From positions 1-18,765 of the forward strand of contig JAEDLP010000024.1 in assembly GCA_016295225.1 (NCBI GenBank): a stretch of 18,765 nucleotides of DNA. The letters are read 5' to 3'. This DNA is from Oscillospiraceae bacterium. GTDB lineage: Bacteria > Bacillota > Clostridia > Oscillospirales > Oscillospiraceae. Each line of letters opens with the position of its first letter. Position 1 is the stretch's first letter. The position numbers were made by a program, and so were the translations under genes. This document shows, piece after piece, positions 1 to 7,931 of this stretch. The notes under the pieces were generated by a model. The model was given only the letters and a program-made list of their open reading frames with translations. It was not told where the DNA came from and did not search any database.

Positions 1-549
1 GGCGGCGAGGTCCGCATCAACAATGTCATCCCCAAGCATCTGGACTGCATCACCGCCAAACTGGTGGAAATGGGCGTGGAGATCGAGGAGGATGGGGACG
101 CCCTCATCGTCCGCCGCCACGGCAAACTCACCCGCACCAACGTGAAAACCATGCCCTACCCCGGTTTCCCCACCGATATGCAGCCCCAGATTGCCGCTGT
201 CCTGTGCCTGGCAGAGGGTACCAGTATCCTCACCGAAGGAATTTGGGATAACCGCTACCGTTATGCCGACGAGTTCCGCCGCATGGGCGCGAACATCCAG
301 GTGGACGGCAAGGTGGCTGTCATCGAAGGCGTGGGGCAGCTCACCGGCGCACCGGTCTGCGCCTGCGACCTGCGTGCCGGGGCCGCCATGATCGTGGCCG
401 GTCTGGCTGCCAACGGTATCACCGAGATCGATCAGATCCACTATGTGGAGCGCGGCTACGAGAACATCGTGGAAAAGCTGTCCAAGCTCGGCGCGGACAT
501 CCAGGAAAAGAATATCCCGGAAGAGGACTGGCGCACCAGCGCAGGCTGA
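1..549 (+). CDS. murA: UDP-N-acetylglucosamine 1-carboxyvinyltransferase, C-terminal part
   Basis: This enzyme transfers enolpyruvate from phosphoenolpyruvate to UDP-GlcNAc, the first committed cytoplasmic step of peptidoglycan synthesis. The reading frame is open from base 1, so the gene begins outside the window and only about the last 182 residues are seen. Visible family landmarks are the GFPTDMQPQ segment, the DLRAGAAMIVAGLAA helix and an ERGYENI stretch near the end, all typical of MurA in this order. The catalytic Cys loop lies upstream and cannot be checked. AroA (EPSP synthase) shares the fold, but the PGFPTDMQPQ and RAGAA segments favour MurA. A strong hairpin terminator follows 31 bases after the stop, so murA is not obviously cotranscribed with rlmH. 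Confidence 0.95.
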   Translation, partial: GGEVRINNVIPKHLDCITAKLVEMGVEIEEDGDALIVRRHGKLTRTNVKTMPYPGFPTDMQPQIAAVLCLAEGTSILTEGIWDNRYRYADEFRRMGANIQVDGKVAVIEGVGQLTGAPVCACDLRAGAAMIVAGLAANGITEIDQIHYVERGYENIVEKLSKLGADIQEKNIPEEDWRTSAG

Positions 550-580
550 GGCTCCGTCCCGTTCTCTCAACACAAGATAA

Positions 581-612
581 ACGGACGGCGGAACCCCCGC
601 CGTCCGTTTTTT
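581..612 (+). terminator. Intrinsic terminator after murA
   Basis: A perfect 11-bp GC-rich stem (581-591 with 597-607) closes a 5-base loop and is followed by a run of T. It separates murA from rlmH. Confidence 0.9.
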
Positions 613-646
613 CTCGCGAAAAATCTTTGCAGCATCAGGAGTCCTT

Positions 647-1129
647 ATGGTCAACATCCATCTCTTCTGCGTAGGTAAATTAAAGGAAAAGCACTTTGCC
701 GCCGCCTGCGCCGAGTATGAAAAGCGTCTGAGCGCCTTTTGTAAGCTCACCATCACCGAACTGCCCGAGGAGCGGCTCCCCGACAACCCCTCTCAGGCCC
801 AGATCGACGCCGCCCTGGAAAAGGAAGCCGCCCTTCTCTTCTCCAAGCTCCCCAAGAACGCCAAGCTCATCGCCCTGTGCGTGGAGGGAAAACTCCTCTC
901 CAGCGAGGCGTTGGCCGCCCAAATCGAGAAATGGACCGTGGAGGGAGCCTCCAGCCTGGCCCTGGTCATCGGCGGCTCCTTCGGCCTGTATCCCTCGGTA
1001 AAGGAAAAGGCCCAGCTCCGCCTGTCCATGTCCCCCATGACCTTCCCCCACCACCTGGCCCGGGTCATGGTCCTGGAACAGGTCTACCGGGCTTTCCAGA
1101 TCAATTTAGGTACTCGGTACCACAAATAG
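647..1129 (+). CDS. rlmH: 23S rRNA (pseudouridine1915-N3)-methyltransferase RlmH
   Basis: RlmH is a small SPOUT-class methyltransferase that uses SAM to methylate pseudouridine 1915 in helix 69 of 23S rRNA on the assembled 70S ribosome. The 160-aa product has the usual family length. It shows the N-terminal VGKLKEKHF segment (about residues 9-17), the SAM-binding trefoil-knot loop VIGGSFG (107-113), a HHLARVMVLEQ segment (135-145) and the characteristic extreme C-terminus ending in YHK. The ATG at 647 is preceded by AGGAG at 637-641. The pgcA start lies 16 bases after the stop, so the two genes probably share a transcript. Identification is secure; the function is from the family. Confidence 0.95.
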   Translation: MVNIHLFCVGKLKEKHFAAACAEYEKRLSAFCKLTITELPEERLPDNPSQAQIDAALEKEAALLFSKLPKNAKLIALCVEGKLLSSEALAAQIEKWTVEGASSLALVIGGSFGLYPSVKEKAQLRLSMSPMTFPHHLARVMVLEQVYRAFQINLGTRYHK

Positions 1130-1145
1130 GAAAGGAGAACACTCC

Positions 1146-2882
1146 ATGACTTATCAGGAACGATATGAACGCTGGCTGGCAAGCACCGCCCTCTCCCCCC
1201 AGGAAAAGGCCGAGCTGGAAGCCATGGCCAGCGATCCCAAAGAGATCGAAGACCGCTTTTTCAGCATGCTGGAGTTCGGCACCGCCGGTCTCCGGGGCGT
1301 TATGGGCCTGGGCCTGCGCCGCATGAACATCCACGTCATCCGCCACGCCACCCAGGCCTTTGCCCAGGTCATTCTGGCAGAGGGACCCGAGGCCGCCTCC
1401 AAAGGCGTAGCCATCTGCTACGACTGCCGCATCAACTCCGCAGACTTCGCCCGGGAGGCCGCCTGCGTCATGGCGGCCAACAGCATCCCCGTCCGCCTCT
1501 TTGACGCCATGCACCCCACTCCCGAGTTGTCCTTTGCTGTCCGGGAATACGGCTGCATTGCCGGCCTGAATGTCACCGCCAGCCACAACCCCCCCGAGTA
1601 CAACGGCTACAAGGTCTACTGGTCCGACGGCGCCCAACTCCCCCCCCACCACGCCTCCGCCATCGCCAAGGTCATGGAGGAGATCGACGTCTTCGACGAT
1701 GTGAAGACCATGGACTACCAGACCGCTCTGGATCAGGGCCTCATCACCCTCCTCGGCAAGGAGACCGACGACAAGTTCCTGGCCCACGTGCTGGGACAGA
1801 TTAACGACAAAGCTTCCGTGGCCAAGGTGGCCGACACCTTCCGCATGGTGTACACCCCCTTCCACGGCACCGGCTACCAGCAGATCCCCTACGTGCTGGG
1901 ACAACTGGGGATCAAACACCTCCACTGCGTCCCCGAGCAAATGGTCATTGACGGCTCCTTCCCCACAGTGAAGTCCCCCAACCCGGAGACCCCCGAGAGC
2001 TTCGAGCTGGCCGTGAAGCTGGCCCGGGAGGTGGACGCCGACTTCATCCTGGGCTCCGATCCCGACGCCGACCGGGTGGCCATCCAGGTAAAAAACAAGG
2101 ACGGCCAATACGTCCAGATCTCCGGCAACCAGACCGGCGTGCTACTGCTGGACTACCTCATCGGGGCCAAGAAGCGGGCGGGCACCATGCCTGAGAACCC
2201 TGTGGCCCTGAAGTCCCTGGTCACCACCAACATGGCCAAAAAGGTGGCCGAAGCCAATGGCCTCAAGTGCTTTGACACCTTCACCGGCTTCAAGTTCATG
2301 GCCGAAAAGAAGAACCAGCTGGAAGCCGCCGGGGAGGGCCACGTGATCTTCTCCTACGAGGAGTCCATCGGCTACATGATCGGCGACTACCTCCGGGATA
2401 AGGACGCCGTCACCGCCGCCCTGCTGCTCACCGAGATGACCGCCTGGTACGCTGCCCAGGGAATGACCCTGCTGGATGCCCTGGAGGTCCTCTACCGGAA
2501 GCACGGCTATCACGGAGAGCGAACCCTGAACCTGGTGATGCCCGGCCTGGAGGGCATGGCCAACATGAAGGCCCTCATGGCCGACCTGCGGGCCGTGCCC
2601 CTGGAAGAGATCGCCGGGGTGAAGGTCACCCTCCGGCGGGACTACCAGGACGGCTCTCAGGTGGACACCGCCACTGGCGAGAAGACCACCATGGAACTGG
2701 TGGGTTCCAACGTCCTGCGGTATCTGCTGGCCGATGGCACCGACCTGGTGATCCGCCCCTCCGGCACCGAGCCCAAGATCAAGGTCTACGTCCTGGCCAC
2801 CGGGCCTGACAGCGCCGACTGCCAGGCCAAGATGGACCGGTACGGCGCCTGGGCCAACGAGCTGCAGAAAAGGTACATGTAA
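1146..2882 (+). CDS. pgcA: Phospho-sugar mutase (alpha-phosphoglucomutase/phosphomannomutase)
   Basis: This cytoplasmic enzyme interconverts hexose 1- and 6-phosphates (glucose, possibly mannose), supplying sugar-1-phosphates for nucleotide-sugar and envelope synthesis. The 578 aa match the length of the Bacillus PgcA-type enzymes. Motifs appear in order: TASHNP with the phosphoserine at S146, the Mg-binding loop DPDADR at 305-310, the sugar-specificity loop EESIGY, and the phosphate-binding RPSGTEPKIKVY starting at R537. The start at 1146 has AAAGGAG just upstream. Sugar preference cannot be settled from sequence; a pure phosphomannomutase is the main alternative, but the large size favours PgcA. 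A terminator hairpin follows immediately. Confidence 0.92.
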   Translation: MTYQERYERWLASTALSPQEKAELEAMASDPKEIEDRFFSMLEFGTAGLRGVMGLGLRRMNIHVIRHATQAFAQVILAEGPEAASKGVAICYDCRINSADFAREAACVMAANSIPVRLFDAMHPTPELSFAVREYGCIAGLNVTASHNPPEYNGYKVYWSDGAQLPPHHASAIAKVMEEIDVFDDVKTMDYQTALDQGLITLLGKETDDKFLAHVLGQINDKASVAKVADTFRMVYTPFHGTGYQQIPYVLGQLGIKHLHCVPEQMVIDGSFPTVKSPNPETPESFELAVKLAREVDADFILGSDPDADRVAIQVKNKDGQYVQISGNQTGVLLLDYLIGAKKRAGTMPENPVALKSLVTTNMAKKVAEANGLKCFDTFTGFKFMAEKKNQLEAAGEGHVIFSYEESIGYMIGDYLRDKDAVTAALLLTEMTAWYAAQGMTLLDALEVLYRKHGYHGERTLNLVMPGLEGMANMKALMADLRAVPLEEIAGVKVTLRRDYQDGSQVDTATGEKTTMELVGSNVLRYLLADGTDLVIRPSGTEPKIKVYVLATGPDSADCQAKMDRYGAWANELQKRYM

Positions 2883-2889
2883 ACTGTCC

Positions 2890-2925
2890 AAGGCCTCAGT
2901 CCTGTTTTCGGGACTGGGGCCTTTT
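2890..2925 (+). terminator. Intrinsic terminator after pgcA
   Basis: A 13-bp stem with one G-T wobble (2890-2902 with 2911-2923) encloses an 8-base loop and runs into a short T tract. Confidence 0.8.
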
Positions 2926-2979
2926 GTCATATTTGTCTGGTTAGGGCCATAGGCTAGTGACACCAAAGGAGGTCCTTCC

Positions 2980-4113
2980 ATGAAGAAACTCTGCGCTCTT
3001 CTGATTCTCTGCACGTTCAGCCTATGTCTGGTTCCCGCATCCGCCGCGGGACCGGAAACCAACGCCAAGGCGGTGATCCTCATGGAGAAATCCACGGGAG
3101 AGATCCTCTACGAAGAGAATTCCCACGAACCACTGGAACCTGCCAGCGTCACCAAGGTTATGACCATGCTCCTTATTATGGAGGCCCTGGACAACGGGAC
3201 CATCACCAAGGAGACCATGGTCCCGGTCTCCGCCGACGCCGCCGGCATGGGCGGGTCCCAGGTGTACATGAAGGAGGGAGAGCAGTTCTCCGTCCACGAT
3301 ATGTTGAAAGCCATCGCTGTGGCCTCTGGCAACGACGCCTCCGTGGCTATGGCCGAGTATCTGGCGGGCAGCGAGAGCGGGTTCGTGGAAAAGATGAATG
3401 AGAAAGCCGCCCAACTGGGCATGGCCGACACGGTCTTTCAGAACTGCACCGGCCTGCCCGCCGAGGGCCACCACACCTCCGCCCACGACATCGCCCTCAT
3501 GTCCCGGGAGCTCATCCTCCACCACCCGGACATCCGCACCTACACCACCATCTGGATGGACACCCTGCGGGACGGGACCTTCCAGCTGGCCAACACCAAC
3601 AAGCTCATCCGGTTCTACGAGGGGGCCACGGGCCTGAAAACCGGTTCCACCGACGGCGCTCTCTACTGTCTCTCCGCCACCGCCGAGAAGGAGGGCATGG
3701 AGCTCATCGCCGTGGTGCTGGGCTCCCCCACCTCCGCCGACCGGTTCGAGTCTGCCAAGGCCCTGCTGAACTACGGCTTCGCCTCCTACGCCCTGGTGAC
3801 GGCGGCTCCGTCAGAGCCCATCCCACCGGTGGAGGTGACGCTGGGGAAAGCCACCACCGTCCAGCCGGTGCTGTCGGAGGCGTCCCAACTGCTGCTGCCC
3901 AAGGGGGACGCCGCCAAAGTCACCACCACCCTGGATCTGGTGGAGTCCGTCCAGGCCCCCGTGACCCAGGGGCAGGAGCTGGGCAGCCTGACCGTCTGGG
4001 TGGACGGCAAGGAACGGGGCACCTTGACCCTGGTGGCCCAGGAGGAGGTCCCCCGGCTGACCCTGACGGAGATCTATCGGGGACTGCTGTGCACCTTCTT
4101 CAATCTGGTTTAA
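2980..4113 (+). CDS. D-alanyl-D-alanine carboxypeptidase (PBP5/DacF family, secreted)
   Basis: This extracytoplasmic serine peptidase removes the terminal D-Ala from peptidoglycan pentapeptides and so limits cross-linking. The 377-aa product starts with a signal peptide (KK followed by a hydrophobic run, residues 4-20, with a likely cleavage site after ASA at 20-22). All three penicillin-binding motifs are intact: SVTK with nucleophile S56, SGN at 116-118 and KTG at 220-222. The C-terminal third resembles the beta-rich PBP5 C-terminal domain and ends in a hydrophobic/amphipathic tail that could anchor it at the membrane. The ATG at 2980 has a strong AAAGGAGG site 7 bases upstream. No clear promoter was found between the pgcA terminator and this gene. 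DacF is the closest named type; DacA/DacB remain possible. Confidence 0.93.
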   Translation: MKKLCALLILCTFSLCLVPASAAGPETNAKAVILMEKSTGEILYEENSHEPLEPASVTKVMTMLLIMEALDNGTITKETMVPVSADAAGMGGSQVYMKEGEQFSVHDMLKAIAVASGNDASVAMAEYLAGSESGFVEKMNEKAAQLGMADTVFQNCTGLPAEGHHTSAHDIALMSRELILHHPDIRTYTTIWMDTLRDGTFQLANTNKLIRFYEGATGLKTGSTDGALYCLSATAEKEGMELIAVVLGSPTSADRFESAKALLNYGFASYALVTAAPSEPIPPVEVTLGKATTVQPVLSEASQLLLPKGDAAKVTTTLDLVESVQAPVTQGQELGSLTVWVDGKERGTLTLVAQEEVPRLTLTEIYRGLLCTFFNLV

Positions 4114-4115
4114 CG

Positions 4116-4147
4116 AGAAACGGCTTTCCGGGCGGGAAGCCGTTTCT
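4116..4147 (+). terminator. Probable terminator after the carboxypeptidase gene
   Basis: A perfect 11-bp stem (4116-4126 with 4137-4147) begins 2 bases after the stop codon. The T tract is poor (CTGTT), so its efficiency is uncertain. Confidence 0.6.
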
Positions 4148-4200
4148 GTTGGGTATCCCCGTTCCTCTTGAAAGGCTGCGGATATCCTCCACATTGGTAC

Positions 4201-4282
4201 GCGCCTCCGGCGGGGCCCCCTTTTCTCCGGAGAAAAGGGAGAAAAGATCGCCAGGGCGAAGCCCTGGACCCCTTTGAGGCGC
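4201..4282. repeat. Nested inverted-repeat (REP-like) intergenic element
   Basis: The terminal arms GCGCCTC (4201-4207) and GAGGCGC (4276-4282) enclose a perfect 16-bp palindrome (4221-4236) and a 7-bp hairpin CCAGGGC-gaa-GCCCTGG (4251-4267). The rest of the gap up to the broken gene at 4425 holds another short GC hairpin (CGCCG/CGGCG, 4342-4355) but no convincing reading frame. The architecture looks like a dispersed palindromic repeat or the remnant of a small mobile element. Copy number cannot be judged from one window, so 'repeat' is inference from structure only. Confidence 0.45.
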
Positions 4283-4424
4283 TTGGTGATTTGCAGGGTT
4301 TGTGATTTCATGCTTCCCTGGCCTGTGGCCCTTTGTCGGTACGCCGTCTACGGCGCGTCCACCGGCTGGGCGCGCGGGGGCGTGGTTCCTGCCCTTTAGG
4401 TGACTGCTGGAGCAAGCAGTTCCA

Positions 4425-4706
4425 TCAAACGATCTTCTCCGCCCCGGTCAACACTTCCGCCGTGATTTTTGTGCCAAGACAAAATCCATCATAGAAAACC
4501 TGTTCTCAGCTCGACAGAATGTATTCTTCAACACAGACATGGTATTTTTCAAACATCTTCTTCGCCGGTCCACTAAGATATTCCTCCAACGTCTCGAGAT
4601 TCAACTGCATCAATTCTTCCAACTGTTTGATTTCCTGATTGTGTTCCCCACAATGTCTGGCCGGTGGGAGGTTTCCCTGCCAGATTTTCGCAACGATACT
4701 ATCCAT
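4425..4706 (-). pseudogene. DUF6809-type small protein, interrupted by an in-frame TGA
   Basis: The intact 5' part (4706 back to 4506) encodes 66 residues from an ATG preceded by a strong GGAGGGAGG site. It contains the family-like N-terminal pattern WQGNLPP followed by a charged helical region with EIKQLEELMQL. A TGA at 4508-4506 stops it, but the same frame continues for 26 more sense codons to a TGA at 4427-4425. That downstream part reads FYDGFCLGTKITAEVL, which matches how this small-protein family normally ends (an F-x-x-G-F-x-L-G helix). Reading through gives about 93 residues, the usual family length. The simplest explanation is a recent nonsense mutation. The family has no established function. 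The assignment rests on recalled family patterns; the interrupted frame is seen directly. Confidence 0.7.
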
Positions 4707-4850
4707 AACATCCTCCCTCCAAGCACCTTAAAAGTCGCTTTCTTCATATTGGCACCTCTTAAGATGCGCGTCAAGTGCATCCTATAAAGTTCATGCTATA
4801 ATAGGCACAAGGAGGTTTTGCCGGCTGAAGTAACGAAACAAAAACGAACC

Positions 4851-4879
4851 TTGACATTCTTCCCTCGCCTCATTAGAAT
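4851..4879 (+). promoter_or_regulatory. SigA-type promoter of the cysteine desulfurase gene
   Basis: TTGACA (4851-4856), a 17-base spacer and TAGAAT (4874-4879) predict a transcript start near 4886. It lies 44 bases upstream of the ATG at 4923, so it rules out the longer TTG-started frame beginning at 4818. A further extended -10 (TGCTATAAT, 4794-4802) lies upstream without a good -35. Confidence 0.8.
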
Positions 4880-4922
4880 AGAAAGGATTTTTGACATACT
4901 ATCCCGAAAGAGGGTTTTTACG

Positions 4923-6068
4923 ATGCACACCATTTATCTGGACCACGCCGCCACCACCCGGGTGCTGCCCGAGGCCGCCCAGGCCGCTCTGCGGGTGATG
5001 ACCGAGGACTTTGGCAACCCCTCCTCCCTCCACCACCTGGGCGTCCGGGCCGCCAAAGAGGTGGCCGACCACCGGGCGGTGATAGCCGCCGCCCTGGGCT
5101 GCAAGGCCGACGAGGTCTACTTCACCTCCTGCGGCACGGAAGGGGACAACTGGGCCATTCAGCTGGCCGTCCACCATGGCCGCCACAAGGGCAAGCACAT
5201 CATCACCACCGCCGTGGAGCACTCCGCCGTGCTGGAGCCCTGCAAGGCCCTGGAACTGCAGGGCTATGAGGTCACCTACCTCCACCCCGATGCCACCGGC
5301 CATATCCGCCTGGAGGCCCTGGAGGATGCCCTCCGCCCTGACACCGTGCTGGTCTCCATGATGCTGGTGAACAACGAGACCGGGTTCCTCCAGCCTGTGG
5401 CCGACGCCGCCCGGCTTTTAAAGCGCAAAAAGTCCAACGCCCTTCTCCACTGCGACGCCGTCCAGGGCTTTTTAAAGGTTCCCTTCACGGTCAAGAGCCT
5501 GGGGGCCGACCTCATCGCCATCAGCGGTCACAAGATCGGCGCCCCCAAAGGCGTGGGCGCCCTCTATGTCAGCCCCCGTCTGCACCCCATGGTCCCCATG
5601 ATCCGGGGGGGCGGCCAGGAAAAGGCCATGCGCTCCGGCACCGAGGCCACCCCCCAGATTGCCGCCTTTGCCGCCGCCTGCAAGCTGGGCCACACCGCCC
5701 TGGGTGAACATGTGGACTACCTCACTGAACTGAAAGCCTACACCCTGGACAAACTCCAGGCGGAGGTTCCCGGTCTGGTGGTGGTCTCCGAGGGCGACGC
5801 CCCCCACATTCTGGCCATCTCCCTCCCCGGCTACCCCAGCCAGGTGGTGGTACGCTATCTCAGCGACAAGGGAATCTGTATCTCCTCCGGCTCCGCCTGT
5901 CACAAGGGCAAGGCCAGCCATGTCTACGCCGCCATGAACCTGTCCAAGGCCGTCCGGGACGGCATGCTGCGAGTGTCCCTGGGGCCCTCCAACACCAGAG
6001 AAGAAATCGACGCTTTGGCCGACGCCCTGCTGTCCGCCACCCGGGAGCTGGTGGCCGCAGGCCGATAA
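4923..6068 (+). CDS. Cysteine desulfurase (NifS/IscS family)
   Basis: This PLP-dependent class V aminotransferase-fold enzyme takes sulfur from L-cysteine to form a protein persulfide, the sulfur donor for Fe-S clusters and/or tRNA thiolation. The 381-aa product opens with the typical YLDHAATT. It has the PLP-binding lysine in SGHKIGAPKG (K204) and the catalytic cysteine in SSGSAC (C326), with a GGGQEKAMRSGT segment between them. The start at 4923 is preferred because a consensus promoter lies just upstream and a GAAAGAGGG site sits 8 bases before the ATG. No iscU, iscR or thiI gene lies beside it, so the sulfur acceptor is unknown. It is a single-gene unit bounded by its own promoter and a terminator. 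Confidence 0.93.
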   Translation: MHTIYLDHAATTRVLPEAAQAALRVMTEDFGNPSSLHHLGVRAAKEVADHRAVIAAALGCKADEVYFTSCGTEGDNWAIQLAVHHGRHKGKHIITTAVEHSAVLEPCKALELQGYEVTYLHPDATGHIRLEALEDALRPDTVLVSMMLVNNETGFLQPVADAARLLKRKKSNALLHCDAVQGFLKVPFTVKSLGADLIAISGHKIGAPKGVGALYVSPRLHPMVPMIRGGGQEKAMRSGTEATPQIAAFAAACKLGHTALGEHVDYLTELKAYTLDKLQAEVPGLVVVSEGDAPHILAISLPGYPSQVVVRYLSDKGICISSGSACHKGKASHVYAAMNLSKAVRDGMLRVSLGPSNTREEIDALADALLSATRELVAAGR

Positions 6069-6080
6069 TACTGTGCGAGA

Positions 6081-6122
6081 AAAAAGACCTTTCCGCTGTT
6101 GTGCTTGCGGAAAGGTCTTTTT
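6081..6122. terminator. Bidirectional terminator between the desulfurase gene and argS
   Basis: A perfect 16-bp stem (6081-6096 with 6107-6122) has A-rich and T-rich outer ends. It can therefore terminate transcription from both convergent genes. Confidence 0.92.
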
Positions 6123-6131
6123 GTAGCTTGT

Positions 6132-7880
6132 TTACATTTTTTCGGGAGCGGTAACGCCCAGCAGGTTCAAGCAGTTGGCCAGGACGGAGCGGACGCTGTC
6201 GGCCAGCTTCAGGCGGGCGGACAGGACGGCAGGCTCCTCGCCCTTGATGCGGCAGGCCCCGTAGAACCGGTGGAAATCCCCGGCCAGCTCGATGAGGTAG
6301 CGGTTGATCCGGGAGGGGTCGTAGTCCCGGGCGGCGGCACGAATCTCGTCAGGCAGACGGGCCAGTGTGCGGATCAGCGCCTTCTCCTCCTCTGTGCTCA
6401 GCAGCTCGGCCCGGATATCGGCGGCGGCAGGCACCTGGTGGCCCTCCTCTGCCAGACGGGCGATTAGGGTACAGATGCGGGCGTGGGCATACTGGACGTA
6501 GTACACAGGGTTCTCGCTGTCCTCCCGCACGGCCAGGCCCAGGTCGAAGTCCACGGGGCTGGTGGAGGAGCGGGAATTGAAGAAGTAACGGGCGGCGTCC
6601 ACGCTGACCTCGTCCAGCAGGTCGTGGAGGGCAATGGCCTTGCCGGAACGCTTGGACATGCGGACGGGCTGGCCGTCCTGGAGCAGGTTCACCAGCTGCA
6701 TCAGCACCACCACCAGACGGTGGGAGCCGTCCAGACCCAAGCCGTCCAGGGCCGCCTGGAGACGGGCCACATGGCCGTGGTGGTCGGCGCCCCAGATGTT
6801 CACCACCTTGTCAAAGCCGCGGACCTCCAGCTTATTCCGGTGGTAGGCGATGTCGGCGGCAAAGTAAGTATAGAAACCGTTGGCCCGGCGGAGAACATCG
6901 TCCTTCAGCTCCAGCTTGTCGATCTGCTTCTGGCTCTTGCCCTCAGCCAGGAACTTGGTTCTCAGCAGGTCGGAGGTTTTCAGCCACAGAGCCCCGTCCT
7001 TCTCATAGGTCCACCCCTTCTCGGTGAGCATCCCCACGGTCTCGGCCACGTAGCCGGACTGGTGGAGGGAAGACTCAAAGAACCACTGGTCGTACTCGAT
7101 GCCGTAGCGGCGGAGGTCCTCCTTCATCTTGGGGATGTTGTGCTCCAGGCCGAAGGCAGCCAGAGCGTCCAGGCGGGTCTGCTCGTCCACATCCTTGTAG
7201 GAATCCCCGTGCTTCTCATAAAAGCCCTGGGCCAGATCCTTGATGTCCTGACCGTGGTAGCCGTCCTCGGGGAACTCCACGTTCTCCTCCCCCAGGAGGA
7301 TCTGCAGGTAGCGGGCCTGGATGGACACGGCAAACTTGTTGATCTGGTTGCCGGCGTCGTTCACATAGAACTCCTTCCAGGTATCAAACCCGTCCCGCTG
7401 GAGGACGTTGGCCAGGGTGTCGCCCAGGACGCCGCCCCGGGCATTGCCCATGTGCATGGGACCGGTGGGGTTGGCGGAAACGAACTCCACCATGACCTTC
7501 TGGCCTGCGCCGTCCTTGCCCTGGCCATAGAGACGGCCCTCGGCTTCGATATCCGCCAGCACGTCGCCGTACCACTTGGAGCCCAGGCGGAAGTTCATAA
7601 AACCGGGGCCTGCGATCTCCAGGTCGGAGAAGATGGTCCCCTCCAGGTCCATGTGGTCGGCCAGAGCCTGGGCAATGGCACGGGGGTTCATCTTCATGGC
7701 CTTGGCGCCGGCCATGGCATAGGAGGAGGCGTAGTCGCCGTTCTGGGGGTCCTTAGGGATCTCCACGGAGCCCTTGAGCTCCACGCCGGCGGGAAGAACA
7801 CCCGCAGCCGCAGCGGTCTCGTAGGCCTTGCGGGTGCATTCGGTCACTTGGTCTTTCGCGTATTGGATCAAATTCGCCAT
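6132..7880 (-). CDS. argS: Arginyl-tRNA synthetase
   Basis: ArgS charges tRNA-Arg with arginine in the cytoplasm. The 582-aa class I synthetase shows the N-terminal Add1-like domain (GDYASSYAM around residue 48), the HIGH-equivalent ANPTGPMHMGN (HMGN at 143-146), YFAADIAYH near 339-347, the KMSKS-equivalent RMSKRSGKA (MSK at 408-410) and a C-terminal DALR anticodon-binding domain. The ATG at 7880 is chosen over an upstream TTG (7904) because AAAGGTG lies 8 bases before it and the protein then begins in normal family fashion. It follows the DUF1934 gene by 51 bases on the same strand, as in the Bacillus ywiB-argS pair, and is probably transcribed from the promoter at 8420-8448. Confidence 0.97.
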   Translation of the reverse strand: MANLIQYAKDQVTECTRKAYETAAAAGVLPAGVELKGSVEIPKDPQNGDYASSYAMAGAKAMKMNPRAIAQALADHMDLEGTIFSDLEIAGPGFMNFRLGSKWYGDVLADIEAEGRLYGQGKDGAGQKVMVEFVSANPTGPMHMGNARGGVLGDTLANVLQRDGFDTWKEFYVNDAGNQINKFAVSIQARYLQILLGEENVEFPEDGYHGQDIKDLAQGFYEKHGDSYKDVDEQTRLDALAAFGLEHNIPKMKEDLRRYGIEYDQWFFESSLHQSGYVAETVGMLTEKGWTYEKDGALWLKTSDLLRTKFLAEGKSQKQIDKLELKDDVLRRANGFYTYFAADIAYHRNKLEVRGFDKVVNIWGADHHGHVARLQAALDGLGLDGSHRLVVVLMQLVNLLQDGQPVRMSKRSGKAIALHDLLDEVSVDAARYFFNSRSSTSPVDFDLGLAVREDSENPVYYVQYAHARICTLIARLAEEGHQVPAAADIRAELLSTEEEKALIRTLARLPDEIRAAARDYDPSRINRYLIELAGDFHRFYGACRIKGEEPAVLSARLKLADSVRSVLANCLNLLGVTAPEKM

Positions 7881-7931
7881 ACTGTATGTCACCTTTATTC
7901 TCAAAGTATTTGGATGCGCAGGGAAAGGATA

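Noticed and set aside
1101..3095. Long minus-strand frames opposite pgcA
   Set aside because: These are shadow frames of a well-identified mutase, with compositionally biased translations and no supporting signals.
4506..4508. In-frame TGA as selenocysteine or recoded tryptophan
   Set aside because: No SECIS-like hairpin was recognised right after it, the family has no known Sec site, and TGA is the ordinary stop of several genes in this window (murA, rpmG, rplA).
4818..4922. TTG-initiated N-terminal extension of the cysteine desulfurase
   Set aside because: A consensus promoter (4851-4879) lies inside it, the ribosome-site spacing to the TTG is only 2 bases, and the family N-terminus starts at the ATG 4923.
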